From: a virus
IMG/VR virus record: IMGVR_UViG_3300021602_000008
Coordinates: 1 to 64,000 of that record
Direction: 5' to 3' (one strand)
DNA: 64,000 bases
The stretch's first letter is position 1. Each line of letters opens with the position of its first letter. A program made the translations under genes and the position numbers. Shown here one piece after another: positions 39,901 through 47,833 of this stretch. The notes beneath the pieces are model-generated. The model was not told the origin of the DNA. It searched no databases and saw nothing but the letters and a program-made list of their open reading frames with translations.

Positions 39901-42900
39901 AAGAGTCAAGAGACAATCCAAATTGGAAGCCATCTGTTGAGGAACGTAATCATCTAATTTCGCAAATTCATTCATCAAAATCTGCAGAGGCAATAATTCA
40001 ATTCAAGGATCCGAAAAAATTTGGATTTAGTCTTAAGAAGGAAAATCCACTTTATTACAAGAATTTTTCCGTAAACGATATCATGACAATACATCTTTCT
40101 GATGGAAGATTGATTCGTTATGATCATCTTGGTGATACTGTTGAGGAGCGAATGACAAATTTAAAATCATTAATTCCAGATATTGATTTTACCAATTCCG
40201 TTGGTGCAGGAATTGTTATGAAAGACTTGGTAAGTAAAGGCGAAATAAAACTTCCAACAGAAGCAACTGCAAGTGTTGAGTCTAATACAAATCAGATTGA
40301 TCCGGAAAAATTATTCCCTGCAATTAAGGATTACTATGAGGGATTCCATAATTATCTTGACAACATCATGTCACGTATTCCTGCCTCATCATCAGGATCT
40401 GGAAATAAGTATCGTACAGTTGATTTCTCGCATGAAACAACCAATATTGCATTTACTTCAAGCAAGAAGAATGTTATTGATGGTTCCGATTATGACATTG
40501 ATGAATTGCATTCTATTGGAAAGTTTGTTGGCAATATGGGAAAAAGTGACATCATCGGTGATGATGGAAAGGTGATTGATTCTGATAAAATGAACATGAA
40601 TGTCATCGTAAATAGCATGTTTGATTATTATGATAACACACTCAATGTAATTAATTATACAACACCTATCACTACAAATACCATACAGGATATCATCAGT
40701 AATCTTAAATTAGATGAACGTGGAAAGAATGAGGTTTCTAAATTTATAAATGATTTCACATCTAATTCAAAACAGTTCGCAAGTTATCAGGCAGGTGCCA
40801 ATGTAACAGGTATTCTTGCAAGTGCAATCCGTACAACAATATATCTGAATAATGCATATGCTGATGTAAAAGGAAATCATTTCAAAATGGTTTTTCGTGG
40901 AAGTGTATTTGGTGGAAAAACCTTTACGAGATTTACCGATAAGGATGGAAATGCATTGCTTGATAATGGGCAATACAAGATTACATGGCTTGGACAATTA
41001 TTACAGAGTGCTGTGGATAATAACCAACTTGATCAACTTGGAAAAATCATGATCAATCCAAGCACATCAAATATGGTTACTGCATTATGTGCAGTTGGTG
41101 CCGATCCTGAGAATTCCATAAGAATGCTTACACATGGAACCACAAGAATGGTATTGAGAGACTTTATGGTTGGACAGGGGTTGGGTGATATGGCTCGAAA
41201 CAAATACCATGTTGTTGAATCATGGAATGTCATGTTCAATTCTTATCAGGAACGCATGTCGGATATTCAAAATGATGCTGAATTGTCTGCTGAAGATAAA
41301 AACGCACAGATGATTGATATCACCGAGGCATTCCGAAAGGCTGCATGGCTTGGCAATAGGTCGATTCCTGTTACTAAATTAAAGTCATATGTTACTGAGG
41401 AAGGATATGATGCATCAAAATCCAATGATGAAGATATATCCGATGAGACATTCACTTCTGATGATTCCATGTATTATGATGAGGATAAGAATTATGAGGG
41501 AGGATACGATGACACAGTTGATTCATTCAGTAATCGTGATGAAAAAGGTAATCTAATACACAAACAGGTTACAAATTATAATTTCTCAAAGGTTGATGAT
41601 TGGATTGAGAAAAAGAAGAATGACATTGCAGATATCCATCAATTAATGGTGATGTCTGATGCAATGGGATCGCTTTCCCGGGCATTATCAATTGCAGGTT
41701 CAAAGGGAATTCGTTCTAATTCATTCGAATTATATCAATACATGAATGATCTTAATGAGACACGCGGAAAGAAACGTGATTTCCTTGAGTCAAGACCTAC
41801 AAAACCAATGGTAAATGGCATGGAATTGCCAACTGAAATCCATATGGGTTCAAAGGATATCCCTTCAGAAAAAGCTATCTATGATGATAATTTTGAGAAG
41901 ATGCGTAAGTTTATTGATTTCAATCGCGTATTGAATCATTCACAAAACATTACATCATATTTAAAACTTCTCGATTTCTCACAGGATGTACTTTCAAAAT
42001 CAATTATCTATGAGAATCCTATCATTAAACAGGGTGTATTGAATCGCTCACGATCAATGTTCAATCAGGATCGCATATGGACAAAGGAAAATTATAACAA
42101 GATTTTCGGTTCTGTGAATAATCTCTTGACAAACATGTATATCAATGAGAAATATTCTTCCGGTGCGTTTGATAAACGGAACATGTCATCACAGATTGAT
42201 TCGAATGGCAAGTTGATAGGTGAACTTTATATTTCCTCACCAATTGAACGCTCTTGTTTTCTTTCACAGATAACATCCTTAATGGATGATATCATTGCAA
42301 ATCCTGAAAAATTCAATAAGAATAATCCATCTGCAATTTCAGATAATATAGCCATACAGAATATGATGGTGAATACTGGAAAGAACATGGACAAGTATAT
42401 CATCATGCATGATAGTATGAATTATAGTGATTCCACAAAATCCATGATCACTGATGCATTCAAACGTCTTGATGATGCTGTTGGATTCAATCTTACTGAG
42501 CGTCTTGCAATGTATCAATTGATTAAAAACTCATTCATGTTCCATCAGGGAGATCTCACAGATTTCCTTCCAAATGAACACATGAAGGATTTTGACCAAT
42601 GGCTTGCAAAAAAAGCAAACGTATTAAGTTCTGGACAAGGAAGTGAATTTGATGCTCTTTCAAAACAAATCAATGATCGTCTTGATAATATAGCCATACA
42701 ATTTCAACCAAAGAAACATCCATTGACAAAACCGATTCCTGGTTTTAAGGATACAAACTTTGGACATGATTATGTTGAAGATGCTGATGAAACAGGTTAT
42801 GGTGGAAAGATATTTGCCAATTCACGTGAAAAGAATAATGGAAATGAATTATATAAGTTATCATCGGATTACCCTGATTTCATAGTAACTCATGTACATG

Positions 42901-45900
42901 ATGCGGGCCAACATAATGGTGATGGAGCAAGACGTATTTTGCAACTTAATCGCGAGACGATGGAGTACAAACCTGTCTATAACAAGTACAAGATTTACAC
43001 GAATTCATGGGAATCAGATGCATTGACATCAATGCGTACACTTTCAGAATTGCCGAACCATTCAATTAATGAATTGCTTACAAATGCAAATCATGAGTTG
43101 CGTATAAAGGTCCCTACTCGTTCTTATTATAAGAATGGGGAATATCAATTGAATGGTATTCTTGTCAATGTACAACGTGATGGAAAATCACACATATTTA
43201 TTTCTGTACCATTAAACAAGAGTGCAATTGATTTTGAATTGAGCAATCATGATATTGATTCCTATATTCCTGATTATGCAGATAAGACAACTGATGAGAA
43301 GATTTCACAGGATCATATTATAAAGCAAACCATTTATGATAATGCCACTACAAAGATGGAGGCATTGGAATCAATTGCACAGCATTCTATACGTGAACCA
43401 TTTCGATTGCTTGCACAGGCAATCAGTGAATCTGACTATGCAGGAAAACTTGAAAGTGGTAAATATGATCATGTTGACGGTTCACATCCATTACTTTCAT
43501 CTGTAGGTAATGTTGCAAATTCAAGAACTGCAGAAACTCCTACAGAAATTAATAGAACAGTCGGTGGATATTATAATCCAGATTCAGACCATATTGTTAT
43601 CAATAGTACAAAGGTAAATAGTGCACGTTCTTTTGAACGCGTATTCTTGCATGAGACTATTCATAATGTAATGCATGATGTATTCAGAAAGAGTAAATCT
43701 GAACTCAATGAAATGGAACTTGAGTTTGTGGATAAAGTGGATCAAATGCGTGCCAAAATGCAAACATATCTTGCAAAGAATAAACTCATGTATGAAGTTA
43801 ATGGGATAAAATATGCATTTGCTTCCCATAATGCATTCAAAAATTCCAAGGAATTCATGTCAGAAGCTTTTTCGAGTCCATTGATACAGGAACAGATGCT
43901 TCGTGTTGAATCATTGGAACCTAAGAAGACAGGTCGTATAAGCATATGGAATGATTTTGTTAATTCTGTAAAGGATTTCTTTTCCAATTCAATGGGATCA
44001 AAAGTCGAATATTCAATCTTCGAGGAACTTGTACATACTAACAGAGATTTCATATTTGAAAAATCAAGAAATGCGGATTATCCATTTACATTTGATGGTG
44101 TTGGTGATGCGTTTTCGAAAAATGAAATTGAATTTTCTGTTGATGAACACAAGCAAGGTGATTATCATGAGCCTGTTGGAAAATTGGATAATGAGAAGGA
44201 TCTTATTATTGCTATGTCTGGTGCAGATTTTTCTGATAGAAATGCTGACAAGATTGGTACAATGAAATCATTAAGCCAATTTGCAAGAAAACTTGATGAT
44301 GGAAAGTTTGAGTATGTAACCACAAGTGGAAAGTCATACAAGATCAATAATCCAAGTGATACTTCAGAATTAGAAAAGATTGCAGAACGTATCATAAAAG
44401 ATCGTGATGCATATGAACCTATCATGCGTGAGAATGTTCTTGATTATATTGTGAAAAGATCTGATCGCATACTTGATCAGAATCTTGAACGTAATCGTGA
44501 TGTAATTGACAGAAATTTCAAGGTGTATCCGAATGATAGTGTTGTTTTATTTGATGATATAAAGAAAACAATTCCAACCATGTCTTTCTTTAGTTCAAAT
44601 TTCAATCCGATCATTACATCATCAATCAATGATGGTGTAAAATATATATCCATCCAGGACATTACGAATAAGAATCTCAACATGAAACTTGTTCATAGTA
44701 ATACTGAACAGCATATTGCTGATATTCTATTACGTAATGAAAAAGATGTAACCAACAATATGAATTTACGTCTTTCAAAGACAGAGGGTGGAATGCGTAA
44801 ATTCAACGTCATTCTTTCTGCTATGTTGATGAAGGCACATGATCCATCAATCGTTTTCGACAATCTTTTTGTTGCAAAACTTGGTGGACAGGCTGAAGTT
44901 CATGGTGTGGAAATTTCAGATTACATTGATGAGATGAAAACGATTCTCACCAATAAGTCAGTTTATGATAATCTTCCTGTTGAGATCCGTAATGCAATTG
45001 ATTCAAAAGGATTCTTTGATACTGAAACATATGGACAGAATTATGTAAAATCTCTGATTAACAGTTATACAGAAACCAAGGAAATGTATCATCAATTATA
45101 TGAGATGGGTGAACATGGTGCATATGGAAAAGAACAGGAATATTCAAAGTTTCTTGATAAGATTCATCCACAGACTGTAGGTAATGATCTGACTACACGT
45201 GACATTGAACGACTGATAAAGGAACGCATTAATTTCATTACCGATAAGTTCAATGGTAATGAGCAATTGATGAACAATGACAAGAATTATGGTCCGGAAA
45301 TGTCACATCTTTCAAAGGCATTGCGATATATTCAGACAGATGGATCTAAATTATCTGATGCAAAAATGGGTGTTGATCTATGGAACATTGATAAGATGTG
45401 GAAGATGAGTTACAATGTCATGCATCCAATTATGCAATGGTATCGTAAGGAAGTTATGCAGGGTATCAATACTGCCTTAAATAATTTCATGAATAAGTTC
45501 CGTTCACAATTCACTATTGAATTGGATAAATTCAATGAGTCATATTCTAAATCAGCAATGGATGTTCTTGTTGATCGCGGATACAAGCGTTTTGATAAAC
45601 TTTTTATAAAAGGGCGTGCCGTATCAAAAGCGGGTGTTCATGATGTAAATACATACAATATCCATTATTCATATATTAATGAGAATGGTATTGATCAGAC
45701 TCCACAGGTTACAAAAGATGCAATAGCAACTGGAAAGTTGAGTAAGAAGGAAGCTGAATTCGGTGGGTTCATAGTAAAGTCAATCAAGGACTCAATGATT
45801 AAGAGAATGATGAATAATGGATTGGAACAACCTGCCGCACGTGAATGGTATAACAACAATTGGACTGACGGCCGTATGCCTGTAATGTCCCGTCGTGCAA

Positions 45901-47795
45901 GTGAGAAAATATTCACTAAGGATTGGAAGAGTGGTTTGACACAATATTTGACAAAGTTTTCTTCTGGAGGCGAGATCTATGATTTTGTTGCACAATCTAA
46001 GGAAAACAATCCAAACAAGATTTCTGATCATTTCATGTTTCAGGCAGGTGCTGGCATATTTGGATCACAATCACGTGAACAGATCATTGGACTCAAGAGC
46101 AATAGGGATAATGGCAATATCGAGGTAATTGGAAATACTGATTCTGAGATTGCAGCTAACCTACAGAAAAATCAAAGTGATGTTGAGCAGAATCTTGAGA
46201 CATTGATGTACTATTTTATGATGAATCATCATACAAAAGAGGCTCTTGACAAGGTAATGCCTGTACATTATGCTGCATTGAACATTATCCATAATTTCGA
46301 GCAATCTGAAGGCAAGGCATTGCCAAACCTAAAGGCTTATATACAGGCTTTCACAAAATTCATCGTTAAGGGTGAACGTGATCAAAGTGATGCTAAAATA
46401 ATATTACTTGGAACAGATTCTGAAGGCAACAAGAGATCCGTCAAGGTTGATGACCTGATAAATAATGTAAGTGGATTCACTGCAACAATGGCAATTGGAT
46501 TGAATGTGTTTGCAGATACCAAGAATTTCATTACAAATAATCTGAACATTATGTCATTTGCCAATTCGAATTCATTGGCAAAAAGTAAAACCTTCTTTAG
46601 TGTGGATAATGTGAATCATGCAATTAAGAAGATATCATCTAATAATGGAAAGAAATTGGCAATGCATATTGGATGGATATATCGTTCTTCTGGAATGGAT
46701 CGTAGTAGTATGGCGAACAATAAACGTTTTTCCGATACATCAAAAACTATTGGTAATTTCTATTCTACATATGGACAATTTGCGGGTGATTATCAGGCAC
46801 GGACACTTGTATGGATGGCACAAATGGATAAATTAGGATGTCTTGATGCACATTCAATTGGAAAAGATGGTGAACTTGTTTATGATGAAAAATTGGATAA
46901 ACGTCTTTATGATTCCAGTGGTAAACTAACTGAAAATGGAAAGGCATTAAAATTCAAATTGCTAAATGATCTTTTTGATGAAGGTGTTTATGATGGGCCA
47001 ATCACGGAAGACGCAAAACTTCCACGGGCACTTAATGCAGAATTAATGGAAGGTATCAAGACCATGACTGACAAGTATATCATGGGTGGAGGTTACAATG
47101 ATGCTTCAAGAAATCCTGCAGATGCACATTCATTTGGGAAGTTGTTGCTTACTATGAAACGGTATATTACAGATAAAGCACAAAATGTATGGTCAGTACA
47201 ATCAGGAAAACAATCTGCAATGGGCGACTATATTTTTGTTGATAAGATGGTAAATGGAAAAATGACCAAGGTTGCTATTTATGATGGAATTGAGATGGAG
47301 GGCATATTGAATTCCTTTGGTGAATTGTATAAGGAATGCAAGCGTATTGGGAAAGGTGATTATTCTGGGTTTAAGGAAATGTGGAATGCACAAGGTGATG
47401 TAAGGAAATTAAATGTTGTCCAAACATTGCATAATGCTCTTGTAGTTGCAGCATTCATGTCATTGGCTCCCGCGATATTCGGTGATGATGATGATGAACG
47501 CAATAAGAGACATGATGCTTTTATGAGAACAAAAATGTTCCGTTCATTGCAATATTCATTTGCTGATTTGATTTCAGGAATAAATCCAATGGAGTATTAT
47601 GGTGCCATACAAGAACCAATATTTGCTATCAACAAGATAGGGCAAGTTGGTGAATCGTTATATGCACTTGGAACATTAGATGCCCATAAGATAAATCTTG
47701 CTGCAGGTCATATGTCTGGAATGTATTCTTCAATGCAAGCTGCATATAATACTGTTACAGGTGAAACAAATGATTCCAACAAAAAGAGTAAGTAA
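27984..47795 (+). CDS. Giant 6603-aa ejected polyprotein: SF1 helicase, DxDxD RNA polymerase-type motif, zincin
   Basis: One uninterrupted reading frame. Residues about 345-635 contain Gly-rich hydrophobic segments (GGAIGMMLQAVATGGIGEVGG; GLGGALENGLLMGAIS) that could line a channel. Residues about 640-1250 are coiled-coil-like. About 1380-1720 form an SF1 helicase: Walker A GYAGAGKTT (1388-1396), Walker B LIVDE (D1475, E1476), CDPSQLGD (1503-1510), TAKGLSF (1658-1664) and SRAK with R1690. Two SH3-like pieces follow at about 1775-1900. DYDID (D4169, D4171, D4173) in VIDGSDYDIDEL matches the metal-binding DxDxD of crAss-like virion RNA polymerases. A zincin has HETIH (5223-5227) and a later EFMSEAF (E5290, E5294). 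The C-terminal 1200 residues are helical, with a hydrophobic helix near 6479-6499. In known crAss-like phages such activities are usually spread over several giant genes. The polymerase call rests on one motif plus context. Confidence 0.72.
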   Translation: MTPPPTPPLNPSNIQTPTITPAPKKLDYMGLRLSGVDNNSILDYSAKTNQVPTMLSKEDAWSKYGESVYGNDKMKFGLAYDSSNEAYNAYNTSVHEGTMQKVQYRSNDAIPSNVSTPFSRMEHGYSNFAPPTSQKTIDDRFIGSATGAYTQIKSDEIFADGRNIVSTKDGNVSKDEYYRNQLHRMSGGTDKTSDVWFNSALFAGTMGLAKQDESAHMLALDYDEQGLPIWRDKSLTESLKGSTIRSAWGSRTMHNNWFEDIGGTAVNEFVTNVPSIFGSLAETGMYLVKGQVIDPYLAHSGISPKEQKSFDEGFANNPLMRWANIAQNVSSAGYFNESQNQQRGLEGTSGRMIGGAIGMMLQAVATGGIGEVGGLLKGGIGLSDEAFQLSAKIAIDEGKSPLIAELHSIARQGITKNVSERLNRGFFTIAMADGFHQGAKEMGISPEKAAMGYLGSAVTTYALMGIGHKWFSPATSSMITRQSTESSMKDIVKETFMDYSKKMFPDVAPAELTGTQIDAVVKETSKGVFRKMAEAAKKGGNALLNGRIVPVSNIASATSEMGLIHMANNSIQIMQDYYSKYAGDDTSGIDGMYGDVNENVFSRITNGLGGALENGLLMGAISTGIHFYKGGKLMSPQEQSRRMTLGDATVNNMLPELEKTADAMYKNGEIGAHWANAKTGEVIRDGEIDPQTGVRPTSIADESYSNFKQDIRNYKKIYDESGLKKWNDSATKDKYIKKSGTENLDAHTSKMLDELVDPNMLAREGIEHAVNIRDLNKKLVDAKTDLEKSTIKKQLDIANEKLNDIITDKRSNEIIRDGIVRDYIADTNKAYDYGSSGVKEAIALQKKEGFHKVVDVFNTSVSNGIAKFLNDKNDAEETMGNAISQIKEITSSISKGNNEKIVKVASDLVKTGSVAAAEHLANLNNGIKAAAEKHINETISDIKAKHPEEVKNVEVDPEDEPMDTLEEHIRLLPDSAKGEFKSRFDDIHSALGIANNIANMKPEARTQEQVKTEAFLSSNVGTSQDPILKSFESSIKDFKESNLSTIQDAHLVAIKLEEVQSRILAMLLNKEAYSKLSDSTSGLNDVNRAPDSYYDEENKDSVISKLNDYKNQLLDIVQKSSIASESARLDNEANVKIGFINNANRVNSQIIENLKNFYPDNAIILGTHKTIDEFNNLVKQISDIKTAAGTNEDGTSKITFEDTKKVYDIHDRLLESIAKMESQIHIAFKTIKGSAETIHTVFFKEGIEGNYSYDPGFGGLTDVNYIQWEPETFDKTGTRLFPLYNSSQAYHEVRTGESNCLPAAKAYLYKTVSEHLHRIMRISSKEFLDNYKNYIDRNVKLDPKYIVPSFEQRQAIHTLVAFMNDSNNLYVDHPNKTQFVRDQINVLGYAGAGKTTLVVPSAIHVFRDILESRESKSSDSLKLVGTAPSNPQITNLSDAFKSSGLKDSCTFTTIDDILNEKGILSKEKPSFLIVDEASELNAEELAKMTSIARDNGIKIIHVCDPSQLGDIKDRLEEKERSSQIPDVMYNRESTTPIVDVFRSGVFDISRLQQQYRDVSLYANGKQVSLLQTQYTVDSGGRTRSGVVLRGYDSKTISEQMGKFASDLKTDGVIRTGTVMIVANDSDRLSVIDELSKNHGIDRKIAENAVKTIIRGEFTAKGLSFPRVYVNIDKEKLGPDYNKAQLTAVSRAKEFADVVTDVPTNSLPGSREVSQLIDENADYIKLEDERKQKYALSEQSRLSSMSEALKGIDVPKSNVSVKSTKVTSNKKTVSQDDFEVGKKYKASNGDIVTVESLIANDDGFFHVKLSGYDKPFSPLGIHSLGLVKIVNARKGSILRTRVDKWENKKNNFSVGGLVRDENNVTVRISSIAVDAKGNYYFKISGSDKEITKTQFLKKYKSFKANDITIFNTHSDNSATEEMLFATKSIQNHKNGLSTYSSATNPFGRKNIMDSNMQVLHDRIKMLVLNKSGAFNGYSKLMLKRTYHQSIELNGKMMNDVVTVSLDLADNAMRDYLGKQLKNNNIPVTDENLRRFAIMGTMFMPNDKANHDFNGEYKAPVTKLIGETDDQFTDRVAYEKYKFDIRKKAYQSNEKVVDLGYVAMKSATPGNVNYNNGSTNGKVAFSKMSDLLKDHVATSKGGKIYKSGNVYFYEPIFIDNPDKLDFTVNSPSLKGNGKFEPGYYLMYSHDETMTNIGMVKLRSQNLSNAELQKTQQILRERFDLNKSNAEGSPSQGKFWEPINNFVSGNRYAFFSAPSKEGGEWKINPLFTEEGLKKAAAKTMSPQEIAEKYDGIGDLVAMKIDKKTTPGKATARFNFKYFDGNYGGKVTDLDNVSIERKSNALADAIKIYTESKQNVALRDFALIDPTNSHIAEKDFNKLEANIAGFNMPQILTSSDSIANETSKNSKVDITNAPPADPDEANVRFDFESHSSTSKEFEEHIDFVPSETKDQRQADSIENVSNETTSNSIPVEKEEISRNKRAQDFGKLLDIFDNNQYKINEILLNIGGGIVDLSSYSRKIFPKRYEWNAAVNRYYERLTFQDGTLKNKKYIVVRDGAEQTVGIDDLRYTDSSSISNANTSRSMLSDYIVHQLSKEENFEKFIKKIFPKAILFTDAVAKEIPMSDFAQQLKGAVTNILSDKDESSSQSSIQIGNDLKAPSFSDHVRLILGSIRLNSYDIKDDGSRKMNTRGTAFINVGSAETLLINASRIARSKNVGNPDRDSMREIGKVIKQMAIAGMPGNRLTNLAWSVYDSIFNDSEHFENKESATLGLATADMVRPDGDISYTMWAKYPSMVHEFLSDVDNTKFDLDEQIIPKSIDMHTVLSAIHYNYDSIVQKNVSEIILNRDNSAYVRQRHGNDLVKIKEGIKTAFRNGMFDFVETESGKTGELKPQKKQMLFDTFKVTFMPPNGNKAVTSIFTQDEINEALAFGIKIDPKNITKQGIIAGYRNTASGLSQLMPDGELIPLISYDKNGARLNPSFNVDTANSLLKFLNLGWKHISPKTIDAFLQEKDSHNSIKMNSAIEGVLNTKLSDGGINRNKFAEIIKTWMDQLTDKNIKKQHINSVISTDSEEANSSFVGDGINDESETIGSADVKHWLLDDIAAIQSYSRASTGSEKSITIGGERIYLETKGSAFDYQFGGFTDKISADDGIKSEFSFKFAAAQDPDASAYYAPGYDEAGNKTGRFLNPFLDKNNKDLVLKSYTRMAYLTKGSKTIPVSKMQNKEYLNAMINAFFIDNIVQFEHSGSKNVKLIDGGRNYHLPTSNMADTHTPIVMNFETSIEHAPLRITVKDGEYNASVNWDTVSQNIIDLFTVRERHSTKALGTMESIFRQNIDPTIARSYDELAMKKENRIFNERSVSPEFLQRMIDDHINTPGHANEFLSKLKEGYAEVYSHYKFVRSSKEGENDRILLGNDANMEFTNIKGELVDDVFTMENHREIAELAKIDDIKTRNMLVEMKMKKILSKRMNGFVDHMVSTGIKVNPVTEKFFQGDKSGLGSVRPFKKAPKDSMKIGYETNDIHNPNEQKKMLYMNPFYEAYYLSWLTHNAHVSEITGGNPFAQSGWEELGKRNYSLLTPGNHLDVTNPNGIGRYSQYAIIDDSVATNDVVRFLTDTSPSQSRVQNTDGWQLKLSAHAWLEYISSGNGNGSITKENINGSQKHIYNDIDLLTGQRRLIKSSALMTAAQRKHSLYIRDLEKRMLGPELYSKLVEFNFDDEKLAHYIIDNNLQETYTAALVPKSSFKLAGDSPINSVDANGFQTFRTDNSKHLIILDANKDYKDDSSKMQHQLLNTMFDGPQNKELANRVKTAQASIVDYRLNKMIDKVKDKYDGNWGAYLKDLGKESAQNMGLLTNFVNIITDSGFSIHSPGIAERIRPLLIQQLNDMIKPEFNTGGSHVQAPGDFIDMMDVNENIRPDNALFLKQGQSFTKFDYDKNIEMWKKNGVDENSFTPRTGLHYTRHFTKDGIDIESLVAQESRDNPNWKPSVEERNHLISQIHSSKSAEAIIQFKDPKKFGFSLKKENPLYYKNFSVNDIMTIHLSDGRLIRYDHLGDTVEERMTNLKSLIPDIDFTNSVGAGIVMKDLVSKGEIKLPTEATASVESNTNQIDPEKLFPAIKDYYEGFHNYLDNIMSRIPASSSGSGNKYRTVDFSHETTNIAFTSSKKNVIDGSDYDIDELHSIGKFVGNMGKSDIIGDDGKVIDSDKMNMNVIVNSMFDYYDNTLNVINYTTPITTNTIQDIISNLKLDERGKNEVSKFINDFTSNSKQFASYQAGANVTGILASAIRTTIYLNNAYADVKGNHFKMVFRGSVFGGKTFTRFTDKDGNALLDNGQYKITWLGQLLQSAVDNNQLDQLGKIMINPSTSNMVTALCAVGADPENSIRMLTHGTTRMVLRDFMVGQGLGDMARNKYHVVESWNVMFNSYQERMSDIQNDAELSAEDKNAQMIDITEAFRKAAWLGNRSIPVTKLKSYVTEEGYDASKSNDEDISDETFTSDDSMYYDEDKNYEGGYDDTVDSFSNRDEKGNLIHKQVTNYNFSKVDDWIEKKKNDIADIHQLMVMSDAMGSLSRALSIAGSKGIRSNSFELYQYMNDLNETRGKKRDFLESRPTKPMVNGMELPTEIHMGSKDIPSEKAIYDDNFEKMRKFIDFNRVLNHSQNITSYLKLLDFSQDVLSKSIIYENPIIKQGVLNRSRSMFNQDRIWTKENYNKIFGSVNNLLTNMYINEKYSSGAFDKRNMSSQIDSNGKLIGELYISSPIERSCFLSQITSLMDDIIANPEKFNKNNPSAISDNIAIQNMMVNTGKNMDKYIIMHDSMNYSDSTKSMITDAFKRLDDAVGFNLTERLAMYQLIKNSFMFHQGDLTDFLPNEHMKDFDQWLAKKANVLSSGQGSEFDALSKQINDRLDNIAIQFQPKKHPLTKPIPGFKDTNFGHDYVEDADETGYGGKIFANSREKNNGNELYKLSSDYPDFIVTHVHDAGQHNGDGARRILQLNRETMEYKPVYNKYKIYTNSWESDALTSMRTLSELPNHSINELLTNANHELRIKVPTRSYYKNGEYQLNGILVNVQRDGKSHIFISVPLNKSAIDFELSNHDIDSYIPDYADKTTDEKISQDHIIKQTIYDNATTKMEALESIAQHSIREPFRLLAQAISESDYAGKLESGKYDHVDGSHPLLSSVGNVANSRTAETPTEINRTVGGYYNPDSDHIVINSTKVNSARSFERVFLHETIHNVMHDVFRKSKSELNEMELEFVDKVDQMRAKMQTYLAKNKLMYEVNGIKYAFASHNAFKNSKEFMSEAFSSPLIQEQMLRVESLEPKKTGRISIWNDFVNSVKDFFSNSMGSKVEYSIFEELVHTNRDFIFEKSRNADYPFTFDGVGDAFSKNEIEFSVDEHKQGDYHEPVGKLDNEKDLIIAMSGADFSDRNADKIGTMKSLSQFARKLDDGKFEYVTTSGKSYKINNPSDTSELEKIAERIIKDRDAYEPIMRENVLDYIVKRSDRILDQNLERNRDVIDRNFKVYPNDSVVLFDDIKKTIPTMSFFSSNFNPIITSSINDGVKYISIQDITNKNLNMKLVHSNTEQHIADILLRNEKDVTNNMNLRLSKTEGGMRKFNVILSAMLMKAHDPSIVFDNLFVAKLGGQAEVHGVEISDYIDEMKTILTNKSVYDNLPVEIRNAIDSKGFFDTETYGQNYVKSLINSYTETKEMYHQLYEMGEHGAYGKEQEYSKFLDKIHPQTVGNDLTTRDIERLIKERINFITDKFNGNEQLMNNDKNYGPEMSHLSKALRYIQTDGSKLSDAKMGVDLWNIDKMWKMSYNVMHPIMQWYRKEVMQGINTALNNFMNKFRSQFTIELDKFNESYSKSAMDVLVDRGYKRFDKLFIKGRAVSKAGVHDVNTYNIHYSYINENGIDQTPQVTKDAIATGKLSKKEAEFGGFIVKSIKDSMIKRMMNNGLEQPAAREWYNNNWTDGRMPVMSRRASEKIFTKDWKSGLTQYLTKFSSGGEIYDFVAQSKENNPNKISDHFMFQAGAGIFGSQSREQIIGLKSNRDNGNIEVIGNTDSEIAANLQKNQSDVEQNLETLMYYFMMNHHTKEALDKVMPVHYAALNIIHNFEQSEGKALPNLKAYIQAFTKFIVKGERDQSDAKIILLGTDSEGNKRSVKVDDLINNVSGFTATMAIGLNVFADTKNFITNNLNIMSFANSNSLAKSKTFFSVDNVNHAIKKISSNNGKKLAMHIGWIYRSSGMDRSSMANNKRFSDTSKTIGNFYSTYGQFAGDYQARTLVWMAQMDKLGCLDAHSIGKDGELVYDEKLDKRLYDSSGKLTENGKALKFKLLNDLFDEGVYDGPITEDAKLPRALNAELMEGIKTMTDKYIMGGGYNDASRNPADAHSFGKLLLTMKRYITDKAQNVWSVQSGKQSAMGDYIFVDKMVNGKMTKVAIYDGIEMEGILNSFGELYKECKRIGKGDYSGFKEMWNAQGDVRKLNVVQTLHNALVVAAFMSLAPAIFGDDDDERNKRHDAFMRTKMFRSLQYSFADLISGINPMEYYGAIQEPIFAINKIGQVGESLYALGTLDAHKINLAAGHMSGMYSSMQAAYNTVTGETNDSNKKSK

Positions 47796-47809
47796 AATGA
47801 CTATTTTCA

Positions 47810-47817
47810 TATCTTTG
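47810..47817 (+). promoter_or_regulatory. Candidate Bacteroidota-type -7 promoter box
   Basis: TATCTTTG fits TAnnTTTG exactly and lies in the 38-base gap after the giant gene, 17 bases before the ATG at 47834. No TTTG is seen at the usual -33 distance. It would let the adhesion and lysis genes be transcribed independently of the 20-kb giant message. Confidence 0.45.
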
Positions 47818-47833
47818 ACAAACACATAAGAAA

